NCBI RefSeq assembly: GCF_000001735.4
Contig: NC_003075.7
Span: 11,657,001 to 11,721,000, forward strand
Direction: 5' to 3'
DNA: 64,000 nt
From: Arabidopsis thaliana
Lineage: Eukaryota > Streptophyta > Magnoliopsida > Brassicales > Brassicaceae
Numbering within the stretch: position 1 is the stretch's first letter; each line of letters opens with the position of its first letter. Below the pieces are notes generated by a model, which did no database searches, was not told the origin of the DNA, and saw nothing but the letters and a program-made list of their open reading frames with translations. A program made the position numbers and the translations under genes. This document shows, one piece after another, positions 24,341-34,380 of the stretch.

Positions 24341-24464
24341 CTTTTAATATACCAACCAATTAATACTGGACCCTACCTTCATTTTTACTACTATGGTTAT
24401 GATTGTTTGCGAGTAAATGATTTGATTAATATGTATTATATGTATGTCGTATGTATCTGTAGGT

Positions 24465-25420
24465 ACAAGAAAAAGTTGGAGCTTGACTCGAGATTTCTAT
24501 CTGATTTTTATGACGAAATCAAATGTTGTGTTCTTATTTAAAGTGAAAAAATATTTTGTTTTACTAGCCATCAGTGTAGAGTTTTTCTGGATCTATAGTT
24601 TTCAGTATAACCTGCAAATTTGAGATTAGCTAACTAAAAATAAATAACACTTTGAAAATGGAAGAGAAATTATGTTAAATGTAAATTGATGAACTTTAAT
24701 TAGGAAATTTTGTTGTATACAATTTTTTTTTGGATGAAGTATACAATTTGTTTTCATTCAACTGTTTACAGATGAATAATTTGTTATGTGATATGTTATC
24801 ATAATGTTGACGTGTAAATTATCTTTTTCTTCTTCTTTTTGTTGCTGTTGTTGAAGTTGATGTATAAATTATCTAATAAACTTTATACCTTAAACCAAAA
24901 TTCTACTCCCTTAATAAATTAGAGCAATAACATGTTACCGTCCGTTTCTTAGGGGTCGTCAAGATTGGTCCGCCTTGGTTTTAGGGGTCAAGATTGGTCG
25001 CGATTATAGGCCAGATATATTTAGTAAATGAAAATTTTGGAATGACCCCAAAATGTAAGACCAAGAATACTTGGATTGAAAATTTGCATAATGTTTATAA
25101 TGTTTGAACATCTGCATCCTCACAATTTTTATAATGTTTTGTTTAAGGGAAGTTTATCAAAGTTTTTGGGAGTAATTTCTTTTGAGTTTCTAACCTATTT
25201 CCACAAACGACCTATCAATAAATAAAACTATAATATACCGTAGTTATGATTAAGAAAAAATCAAACATACTCATATAAGTATAAATAAGTGGAGTTGTTA
25301 TTTTTCTTCAAGAATATGATATTTACTGGTTATTGACGAGAGGAATGGATTCCATATGACTTAATGAATAATTATGATTAGAAGAAGAAAAGAACAGGAA
25401 AAAAGCTAATCTTAGTTTGT
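24465..25420. repeat. Dispersed duplicated block, copy 2
   Basis: Direct-orientation copy of 9600-10880. The best-conserved part is about 24930-25080, including TTAGGGGTCGTCAAGATTGG and AATGTAAGACCAAGAATACT. It lacks the roughly 300-bp segment present at 10240-10550 in copy 1. Confidence 0.8.
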
Positions 25421-26811
25421 AGAGTTCAACGTTCAGTTTGGAAAATGGATCAATAACTACTTCGAAAGGTATAAATGTTACTTGAGATTGTAAGAAAATA
25501 TATTTCATTTATTTCTCGTGAAATCGTACCTCTTTCACTTTTATCCCTTTGTTTCACCTTGAGCTAATTTTTCCTCAAAAATCCGATTAATCATATAACA
25601 ATAGATATTTTTCGAGTACGTAGAATATAAGTTCAAAATCCGAATCATCAATATTATAAAAACATAGAATGTACATGGTAACTAAAGTAAAATACAGCTG
25701 ATTTTAACACATTCCCAACAAACTTGACTACTCCATATTTTTCTTCGAAGTCTACACACTTACGACAAATTTGCATTATATGCGTGGCACTAATTTTGTC
25801 TTAAAGACTCTATTGCATGATCTCATGCATGCCAATTAATATCGTATCCCACTTGCGGTTTGCACATGCACCGGTTAAATAGTTTTAATATTTGATTTGT
25901 TTATCAAAGTATAGATATCAGAATAATACACGTTGTGACTAAAAAATAGAATATTTCGACGATCCTTAGATACTTTGTAAACATAAAATAAAACCTTACT
26001 AGAAGTTTAGATGCATGATTTCATCAAAAAATGTTAATAATCATTATTGACTCATGGTTTAACGCTATGAATTAAAACAAATAAGATAAACTTGACGGCT
26101 CGTTTTCATATTTCTTTTTTTTTGAAGAGAGGAAAGTTAATTATGTGAGAGAGAGAACGATAGTCAAAATGCTTTTTAATAGGATTATTACTCAACTTTC
26201 CAGTTTAAGACAATGGAACCATCAACTGTGTCAATATCGCCATTACACAGCCTGGTAGAAGAATAATTAGGTATGACTTCTGCGTTTCATCAAGTAAAAG
26301 GAGGTGGAGCCTACCTTCTTTTTTACTAGTAGTATGTTTTGGTTGTTTACAAGTAAATAATTTGATTCAAGTATAACATAACAATTACCATGTTCAATGA
26401 ACCTAGCATGTTCTGTAAGATAATTTTGATGAGACTTTAAAGTTGAAGTTACAAATTGAGTAGAGCAAATAGGAAAAAAAAAATTGAATTGTCGAATTTG
26501 ATTATACCTACTCTTGTTGTCATTTCGTGATATTGAAGAATATTTCTAGGTGGTACATTTATTCAAATAAAACAAATTCTAAAAATTAATACTTGAATTC
26601 AACATCATAAAAAGTAGAGGTCAGATATTAAAATGAAAATTCCTAATTGCAAAACCATCTTAAAATAGAAAACATAAGATAGATTCAAAAATATTTCTGT
26701 CTTTTTGTTGATGCGAAACTTTACAAACTTCAACACATAATTACATCCTTTATACAAGTAAAGGCTAGATTAGTAATTAATTAATTTCTAATGTCCCTTA
26801 TGTAATCACTA

Positions 26812-26818
26812 TATATAA
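26812..26818 (+). promoter_or_regulatory. TATA box of the aspartic protease gene
   Basis: TATATAA lies 47 bp before the start codon, implying a very short leader. Confidence 0.5.
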
Positions 26819-26864
26819 CGTACATTCTCAACCTGATAATATCACTGAGCCTCACATCTCAACA

Positions 26865-28506
26865 ATGTATACGAGTATATTTTTCATCTTTTCCTTTCTT
26901 TCTGTGTCAGAAGCGCTTGTGAGAATCCCGTTGCAGATAGATCATGCCTTGTCAACAAACAATGATGGAGTTCAGTTGAAGAACGTAAAGGACTTTCTGT
27001 ACTATGGGAAGATCCAAATTGGCAATCCAGGCCAAACTTTCACTGTTCTGTTTGATACCGGAAGTTCTTCCCTTTGGGTCCCGTCAGAAAATTGGCTGGC
27101 CAAAACTGAAAACCCTCGCAATCGTTACATATCCAGTGCCTCAAGAACCTTTAAAGAAAATGGTAAGTTTTCGACTGTGTTATTATAGTTTTGTTTTATC
27201 AAAAAATTTCTAAATTTTATGGTTGTCTTTATCTTTCATCCCATTTCACAGTTTACAAAAAAGTTTATTCATGATGATTATTTGTATGGTCAAACTAATT
27301 TGCTGAAACAAATATATTTTGGTGTGAATTTATTTTGGTCTGTGTGTCAAAATCTGAATTATATATCTATTTAGATTGTATGTGTATGTTCAGTGTGTTA
27401 ACCTCTCTAGTCTGTGTGTAAAACAGGAACAAAGGCAGAGCTCAAGTATGGAAAGGGTTCCCTCACGGGTTTCCTAAGTGTTGACACCGTTACGGTTGGT
27501 GGGATTAGCATCACGTCACAGACCTTCATAGAGGGCGTTAAGACTCCTTACAAAGAGTTTTTCAAGAAAATGCCGTTTGATGGTATATTGGGACTCAGGT
27601 TCACGGACCCGCTCAATTTCGGTACATCTGTTTGGCACTCTATGGTTTTCCAAGGCAAAATTGCAAAAAATGTGTTCTCTATCTGGCTTAGACGGTTTTC
27701 TAACTCTGGAGAAATCAACGGTGGAGAGGTAGTATTTGGAGGAATCATCCCAGCGCATTTCTCCGGTGACCATACATACGTTGACGTGGAAGGGCCAGGA
27801 AACTTCTTCGCAATGTCCAACATTTGGGTCGGAGGAAAAAACACCAACATTTGCTCCAGTGGCTGCAAAGCTATTGTTGACTCCGGAAGTTCAAATATTA
27901 ATGTTCCAATGGTAAATAATACATCTGTTGGTAAAGATATAAATTGTCGCAAGGCACTTGTTAACTTTCTTTATTTTACTGTAATATTTAGGATTCCGCT
28001 GACGAGATCCATAGGTATATCGGAGTAGAACCAAACTGCAATAATTTTGAGACGCTGCCTGATGTCACCTTTACGATCGGCGGAAAGGCCTTCGTCCTCA
28101 CACCACTTGATGTAAGTGGAACGTACAATTTTCTTTCCTCCATTTTTACTTTCCTTATTTATTATTATATTGGTCTTTTTTTCAAAACTTATTTTCTCTG
28201 TTTGTACCTAGTATATACGTCGTTCGCGGAGTCAATGCACGAGTAAATTCGTGGGAAAAACAAATCGTAGCCACTGGTACGTAATAACTAAGAACTCTGT
28301 TTTCATCTTAATATCTTTTGACTGGTAGTAACACAATTCATTATAAAGATTTCTTTTCTGTTGAAAATAACATTACAATATCTTTTGACTGCGTGTGGTT
28401 TGATTGCAGGACATTGGGCATCCCATTCATGCGAGTCTTTCACACTGTTTTTGATTACCAGAACACACTTGCAGTGAAAGTTGGGTTCGCTAAGTCGACT
28501 GATTAG
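26865..28506 (+). CDS. Pepsin-type aspartic protease without plant-specific insert (At4g22050-like)
   Basis: Exons 26865-27162, 27427-27911, 27992-28111, 28212-28276 and 28410-28506 give 354 aa. A signal peptide (residues 1-17, ending SVSEA) is followed by a pepsin A1 fold. The first catalytic Asp is D64 in [12 protein letters not shown], the flap Tyr is Y107 in KYGKGS, and the second Asp is D251 in VDSGSS. The C-terminal hydrophobic motif [12 protein letters not shown] ends the domain. Typical plant phytepsins carry a saposin-like insert of about 100 residues after the second lobe strand. Here the sequence passes directly from [14 protein letters not shown] to [11 protein letters not shown], so the insert is absent. 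It is probably a secreted or vacuolar protease that cannot use insert-based membrane sorting. Substrate unknown. Confidence 0.9.
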
Positions 28507-29528
28507 TTTTTCACAAAAGCTAAGGGTTATTGTTTTAATGAATGTTTCTGATATATATCGATTTAGGTGATCAGATGAATACGATCACTAAAGTAAGAAA
28601 AACATAACTTTTATCAAATCAAAATATATTGATCTTTATATTCTAATATTTGCCTAATATTATCTCGATGAATAGAGTTATATATATCTTCAAAACAATA
28701 AAATGTCTACCAATCAACTGAATGAGAACAAAAATACATGGCGACTTTAGTTTAGGATATTTACAAATTACAAATAATCTCCACTCGTTTGATACGACAT
28801 CAAATTAATCTCTCCCATAAAAGTAATTAAGCCTGAAGTTGAGCAAAGCACAATTAAGAAGCTCACATACCTTTTACAAATCTCTTCATCGTGATAAGTA
28901 CAAATCTGAAGGTCTTATACTTGTTTACGAAGGGTAGAGGACTCCTTCCTAAGACAATAGCGATGGATTTTGATTGGACTTGTTATTATCATTCTCGAAA
29001 CCTGGATCAATTTCTTCGTTTGGTATATGTTGTAACTTGTAAGATTAATTTTGAAACGTTTCGGATTGAGTTCAAACATGTCTGAATTCAAGCCGAATCA
29101 TCATGCCTCAAGTTTTTTGAGGAGCAACGCATCTCAACTCTCTCGAACTTTACTGAAAAACTTGCCTCAACTCTCTCAAACGTCATTGAAGAACACACCT
29201 CGGTAGTTTCAATATCACTCTTTCTCAAGCCTTTTTTGAATCAATGATTTGTGGTTGTGACTTGATTGAACGACACCAATCTAGTCTCCCATTGTTCCTT
29301 TGGTGTTATTATCTTTGGCGATTTCGACAAACCTTGTCCGGTATTTGGAATCTGTTTCCACTAGCATTCTCTTCGATGGAGCATTCTAGCAAAAGCTCTT
29401 ATCTTTCTTTTCCATTTATTAACTCAAGTTTAGTTTTAGGAATTTCTCTCTTTTGAATAAGTGAATGAAAGTTCTTCTATCAGAAAAAAAAAAAATTTAG
29501 AGAACAGCAATCTCACATCTATCAAATA
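28507..29528. other. Intergenic, unidentified
   Basis: AT-rich at first. From about 28880 to 29460 it is less AT-rich, with short recurring CTCAACTCTCTC-type motifs near 29140 and 29170. Two 60-70 codon frames have no recognisable similarity. It may be an old transposon or gene remnant. Confidence 0.4.
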
Positions 29529-29531
29529 TAA

Positions 29532-30019
29532 GGGGTGTTATTGGTTCCTAGTTTACAAAGAATTTTGATGACTTCAATCAATCCATAGAAAGTAAATAAA
29601 TGAAAGATTCTAAACTATTGCTAGAGAGTTTTTTAAAATCTTGTTGATTAGTATTTCATAATCTTGTAAAGTTTCTCTAATAATTTTTCTGTTTTGATAA
29701 TATTTTTCATGATTTGTTATAACTTTATTTTGTGAAGAAAAGTTAAAAAATCATGAACCAATAACATAATAATCTAATTCATTAACAATTAGAAATTCTT
29801 TGGTTTTAATTGAAAAACACAAAACTTTTACTGACATTATATAAGTATGAATCCAATAACCCCAAATTTATAAAGATTTTAGATTATTTTTACAAATATT
29901 AAATGATAAACACAAAACTTTAATAAACTTTTTTTTTTTTTGATTTAATAACAAACAGATTCTACATGACACTTTAAGTTACTAAATCTCTTTTGAAATC
30001 ATAAACCAATAACATCCCC
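29532..30019. mobile_element. MITE, PIF/Harbinger-like
   Basis: The 488-bp element begins GGGGTGTTATTGGTT and ends with the near-perfect inverse AACCAATAACATCCCC (one indel). It is flanked on both sides by TAA (29529-29531 and 30020-30022). A 3-bp TWA target duplication is diagnostic of the PIF/Harbinger superfamily. The interior is non-coding and AT-rich, with further copies of the AACCAATAAC motif. No transposase is present. Confidence 0.75.
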
Positions 30020-30022
30020 TAA

Positions 30023-30619
30023 CTTTATATCTATGGTATATTTCCTTCTCCAAATATCAAAGTTTTATTCCTTTTATTGTTTATGAAAATTTATAGATTT
30101 GTTACATGTCTAAATATGAACGTCAATATTCTTGTCTAAATTATATAAGAAAAAAAAAGATTTTCCAGGTGTGAGATTCTTGTGTTAATAAGGATGATAT
30201 ACAACTCACCTTTCCAAGTTTACAAACTTATATATATTATGGACATGAATCCAATTCTTCTTTTTCAAAAGTTAAATAAAGAAATTATCTACAAATTAGT
30301 TATCAACAAAGAAGAAATTGTCTGTCGTCGGACACATGTCTTTTTAGAGTTTTGGTGTTAATGTATATCTTTTTATTTTTATGAAAATATCTTTTATTGA
30401 CACGCATCCATATTTCTTCTTTTCAAAAATCATATAAAGAAATAAATTGGTTATTGTTAGATATATGTTTTTTCTTTAAATTAATTGGAATAGGGTCAAC
30501 TTTGTATTTATCGTTTAGGGGATGTTTAGGTCCCTTATTTAAATAGATGGAGTTTGCTACTTTCTAATGTCTCTGCTCTATTAGTGAGAGAAGATTTCGT
30601 TTTGATAAAAAGATTTGAA
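30023..30619. other. Upstream region of F-box gene 2
   Basis: AT-rich DNA. The segment with ATTATGGACATGAA near 30236 matches the region upstream of F-box gene 1 near 17210, so the promoter was duplicated along with the gene. No other gene was seen. Confidence 0.5.
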
Positions 30620-31819
30620 ATGGATCCCCCTTCTCTGATGTCTGATGGCTCAAGCTGGTCCAAGCTTCCTTTAGATCTCTTGATCATGGTTTTCGAACGT
30701 CTTGGTTTTGTAGATTTTCAACGAACTAAATCAGTGTGTCTAGCTTGGCTATATGCTTCACGAATGTCAGCGCCAAACAAGCAGATCCCTTGGCTCATTA
30801 TGTTTCCAGAAAAAGGTAAAGATTTTTGTCTCTTGTTTAATTCTGAAGAAAAAGAGAAGATATATAGGATTCAAAATCTTGGTGTTGAATTCGCAAATAG
30901 TCACTGTTTGGCGATTTATGGAAGTTGGCTCTTTATGAGAGATCCTAGATATAAGCTCTATATAATGAATTTGTTTACTCGTGAGAGAATTAATCTTCCG
31001 TCTGTGGAGTCTCAATTTGGTAGGATAAAGATTGAACAAATTAACGATGATTTGTTCTATAGAAAAGTTGATGATGAATATGATTACCATCCTAAAAGAC
31101 ACATGATCGATATTAGTGACCATATATTATGGATAGATGATAAGACCAAAGATTATGTGGTTATGTGGTCATTCGAGTGCGGATACACATATATGGTTTA
31201 TTGCAGAACTGGAGATAATATTTGGAATTACCGCAGTCTTGATATATCGACTGTTAACATAGTATACAAAGATCATAAGATGTACTTGTATAGTTACACT
31301 CGTGATGTCAAAGTCTTGGATTTTTGTGAAGATATTCCGCGACAAATCTTTGAAACGCAAGTTAATTATGATATATTAATGGAAAAAGGATTCAGAAGTG
31401 ACGTTGATGATGTGTTGAATGATAAAAAGGAACATCTTGTAGTCACATTAAATGGAGATGTCCTTAGAGTTAAGAGCAAAATATGGGATAATAGTGACGT
31501 TTGGTCCTTCTGCATCTACAAGTTGAATTCTTCTAATACTTACTGGGAGAAACTCACTTCTTTGGGAGACGAGGCAATACTTTTGGATCTAGGTATCACT
31601 GTACTTGCCAACACCATCGAAGGAATCAATAGAAATTCAATATATTTCAGTGGTTATCATCGCCCTCATTATTTCAGATTCGATCATGTTTGGAGTGAAA
31701 AAGATATTTGTGTCTTCAATCTTGACACACAAGAAGTTGAAAGACCACATCAAAGTATTTGTTCGTCCATTCAAATATCTGGTGCACGATGGTTTGTGCC
31801 AAATTTCAAACATATATGA
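30620..31819 (+). CDS. F-box protein with DUF295/KIB1-4 domain (At4g22060-like)
   Basis: An intact single-exon gene of 399 aa from ATG 30620. An upstream in-frame extension begins at TTG and is not used. The F-box lies at about residues 11-50 ([17 protein letters not shown], then TKSVCLAWL). The remainder is a DUF295 (KIB1-4 beta-propeller) domain ending DARWF-like as GARWFVPNFKHI. It is a close paralogue of the frameshifted gene at 17339-18575 and of the truncated relic at 33204-33850. It is expected to be an SCF E3 ubiquitin-ligase substrate receptor. This family is large, young and fast-evolving in Arabidopsis, and the target is unknown. Confidence 0.92.
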   Translation: MDPPSLMSDGSSWSKLPLDLLIMVFERLGFVDFQRTKSVCLAWLYASRMSAPNKQIPWLIMFPEKGKDFCLLFNSEEKEKIYRIQNLGVEFANSHCLAIYGSWLFMRDPRYKLYIMNLFTRERINLPSVESQFGRIKIEQINDDLFYRKVDDEYDYHPKRHMIDISDHILWIDDKTKDYVVMWSFECGYTYMVYCRTGDNIWNYRSLDISTVNIVYKDHKMYLYSYTRDVKVLDFCEDIPRQIFETQVNYDILMEKGFRSDVDDVLNDKKEHLVVTLNGDVLRVKSKIWDNSDVWSFCIYKLNSSNTYWEKLTSLGDEAILLDLGITVLANTIEGINRNSIYFSGYHRPHYFRFDHVWSEKDICVFNLDTQEVERPHQSICSSIQISGARWFVPNFKHI

Positions 31820-32189
31820 TTGATCTCAACTTTATTGTATCTTTTCAATGTTTTTTTTTTATGTTTGATTCCCTAAACCTAAACACATCTATATTGGATA
31901 TGTATCTCTTTTCTTTTGCAACTGTGAAAGTAAATTAAACATATCATATCATATATATAAAATATAATGTTTAAAACTTATATTGGAATAACATCAAATT
32001 TAGACCACATCATGAAATCATTATGGCCTTTGGTTTTCAATTTGATCCATATCCCTATAATTTTTAATATTGAAAGGATTTGTTGAATGTACAATTTTCA
32101 TTTTTTCTAATATCGTCTTTAACATTTGGTGAGATTTTATTGGTGAGTACTGTGTAGAGATGAAAGAAAGAGAGTGCTTCCGAGAGTGG
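31820..32189. other. 3' flank of F-box gene 2
   Basis: AT-rich DNA resembling the 3' flank of F-box gene 1 (for example AAACACATCTATRTTGGA). No gene was seen. Confidence 0.5.
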
Positions 32190-32880
32190 AAATGATGATA
32201 CTCTAAACATCTTGTGAAGCTGAGCTCATGGCTGCCATAGAAGCATCAAAACAATCGGTATAGCTTCAAGAGCTTCTTGGGGAAATTATTGGAGAACCAT
32301 GCAAGAAGGTGTTAATCTTGATTGATAACAAGTCCGCAATTGCAATCACAAAGAACCTGATATTTCGTGGATGAAGTAAATATATTCACAAGAGATATCA
32401 TTTCATTCAAGTGTGTGTTGAGAATGAACAAGTGGAAGTAGAACATGTTCCCGGAGACGAGCAAAAGGCCTACATTTTACCAAAAGCTCTTGGGAGGATC
32501 AAGTTCAAGGAGATGAGAATTATTGTTGGAGTTCAAGATGTGGTGAAATGTGACTTCAAGCTTAAAGAGAAGAATGTTGACTTAAATTTGAAGGAAGCTT
32601 GAATCATAAGCTAAAAAGGAATAGGATTAGAATTAGACTTTGTATTTAGGAAGTTGTCTAAATATTTATATATATGTTTTCTTAATCTTTTTAGGAAAAC
32701 TTATATGTATGTCTAATTCTTTTTATATATAAGAAGATGCAAGTGTGTTGCATAACTTATAAGTATTGAGAGATTAAGAGAGTTTAGATTTTGAGATATT
32801 TTTCTAAGCTAATAAAAGAGAGTTATTCTTTTATCTTTGTGTTCTTAATCTTCTTTGAAACTATATAAACCACACTCACA
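32190..32880 (+). mobile_element. Ty1/Copia relic: RNase H end and probable LTR debris
   Basis: A fossil fragment. The stretch at about 32218-32600 translates in pieces to the C-terminal RNase H region of a Copia polyprotein (recognisable parts: AELMAAIEAS, DNKSAIAITKN, RYHFIQVCVE, EVEHVPGDEQ, PKALGRIKF). The following AT-rich 250 bp look like 3' LTR debris. It is a different family from the 19-24 kb element. It is badly broken, with gag, protease, integrase and reverse transcriptase absent, and it is older than the other element. Confidence 0.75.
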
Positions 32881-33203
32881 AAAGACATAACTAGTTGAGA
32901 ACCCCATTGGAGATGTTCTTAGGACTCAATAAATTCAGCTATATTATAAATGATCATGATTGGAACACATGGTAAAATCCAAGCTTTCTTTTTTCTTTTT
33001 TCACAATTAGGCTTTTGATCAGAATGTTATAGCTATTGATTTGTTTGGTTGAAACCCTGTTTTGGCCTATATGTATATGTATTGAAATTCCAAAGCTTTA
33101 CATGCTCAAAACGGATCAAAATCTTGAAAACTATTACTAAATGATGTAGCAATATGCAAAAATACATATATGTTATAAAAGCAAATACAAAGTATCAGAT
33201 CAA
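32881..33203. other. Spacer with a Harbinger-like terminus
   Basis: Near 32901-32921 the sequence CCCCATTGGAGATGTTCTTA resembles the inverted-repeat end of the element at 42262-43348. No partner end was found nearby. No gene was seen. Confidence 0.35.
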
Positions 33204-33850
33204 TCATTCTCGTTTGAAAATTGGTAAGAACCATCGCGCGTCATAACATGGAACGGACAAAGAAACAAAGTAATTCGGTTGTTCAGCCTTCTTTGTAACG
33301 AGACTGGATATAAAAACATTGTTTTTGTCATAGAGACCTCCAAGATCATTGGCATTGAAGTAGATCAATTTTTTTTTAAAAAATCCTATATTGTCTTCGG
33401 CGAGAACTGTGATATACCCAAATCCAAAAGAATTGCTTTGTTTCCCAAAGAAACTATTTTCTTCCATTTGTTTCCCTTCGATGAACCCATCTTGTAGATT
33501 TCAAAGTTCCATATTCGTGACTTACTTGGACGTTGACTCTTAACAATTACGACATCTCCACCTACAGTGACAACTAAATTATCCCTATAGTGAGTCCTTT
33601 GGACTTCCAGGAAGTCTCATACAAAATCTGGATACTATTTATATGCATCTACGTACACTTATTTTGAAAACTTTTGCTTGAATTTCTCCAGAAAAAACAA
33701 AAAATTTGAGTTTATCAAAGTTGAGACAATAAAGCTTGTGATATTGTATACAGTGTCAAAACATTCCTCGATACCTGAGATCTGAGGAATTTGTTTCTTA
33801 GAGTTGTCTCCTTTCTTGAAAGAAACAACATGTTCTAATTTCTTCATCAA
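33204..33850 (-). pseudogene. Truncated F-box/DUF295 relic
   Basis: Read on the minus strand from 33850, the translation gives DUF295 domain pieces in order: VVSFKKGDNS, HKLYCLNFDKL with FVFSGEIQAKVFK, LVVTVGGDVVIVKS, KKIVSLGNKAILLDLGI, ITVLAEDN, and finally DARWFLPIFKRE at 33204. They align with residues from about 200 to the end of the intact gene at 30620. The F-box half is missing at the 5' end (about 33850). The frame changes around 33415 within the LDLGIT motif, where two extra bases (GGTATATCACA) occur. This is a dead copy in inverted orientation to the two upstream genes. Confidence 0.8.
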
Positions 33851-34380
33851 CAATTCCTATAACTAGATAATCTATGGATTTCTCCTCTATGTGGCTAATT
33901 AAACTGTTGAAATATAGGTAACTAATTCTTCGGTGAACCGATCAATTAACTGACAAATTGTTTTATAAGTCGACTAGTCCATATATTTTGTGACCTTTAA
34001 TTGGAACATGTAAACTTGATAAGCGTATTTTGCTTTCATTTTTGTTCCTTTAACCTTTACGGCGTTTTATCCAAAATTCCTAGCTAATAATAATAATAAA
34101 AGAATTAACATTTTATTTTAAAAGTAATATATCAAAATGCTATATTACATAAATAAATATGTGTGAGTTTATATAGAAGAAAATATATTTTAGATAGAGA
34201 TTTAATTTCCAAACAAAATCGTTGATCTTACATGAAGAACAGGAAAAAAAGACATGTTCTTAAGACCCTAGCTTGTTGTCCACGGATAAAAGCTAAACCA
34301 ACAAAATACGTAGAATTACACATCCGAAACTCAAAACAAAGTACCCAAAAAAAAAAAATCGACCATCAAAATGAAAACTC
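33851..34380. other. 3' flank of WRKY31
   Basis: AT-rich spacer. The part next to 34381 is probably the WRKY31 3' UTR. Confidence 0.5.

Larger units (their letters stand above)
19463..24345 (-). mobile_element. Ty1/Copia LTR retrotransposon (At4g22040-like) with 5-bp target duplication
   Basis: A fossil of the Ty1/Copia superfamily, 4873 bp (19468-24340), in minus orientation and flanked by the 5-bp target duplication CTTTT. The two 185-bp LTRs start TG and end CA. Beside the right-hand (5') LTR is a TGGTATCAGAGC primer-binding site of initiator-Met tRNA type. Beside the left-hand (3') LTR is a purine-rich tract. Parts in order on the minus strand: gag with a UBN2-type domain (about 24.1-23.3 kb), a zinc-knuckle remnant, protease (DTGASHH, about 22.9 kb), integrase (about 22.5-21.8 kb), reverse transcriptase (YVDDL, about 20.6 kb) and RNase H (about 20.0 kb). 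All parts are present, so it is nearly full length, but coding is broken in about two places. The LTRs differ at 3 of 185 sites, suggesting an age of roughly 0.5-1.2 million years with common plant rates. Confidence 0.95.
24346..26864. other. Intergenic, 2.5 kb, with duplicated segments
   Basis: Holds the second copy of the dispersed block and shorter internal duplications. The segment at 24365-24430 resembles 26305-26370, and 25740-25840 resembles the DNA left of the Copia element at 19250-19460. No gene was recognised. The last 100 bp are the promoter of the aspartic protease gene. Confidence 0.5.

Noticed and set aside
28891-29456. Two 60-70 codon frames downstream of the aspartic protease
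   Set aside because: No recognisable similarity and no consistent gene structure. Treated as unidentified intergenic DNA.
32901-32921. Single Harbinger-like inverted-repeat end
   Set aside because: No matching opposite end or target duplication was found, so no element can be delimited.
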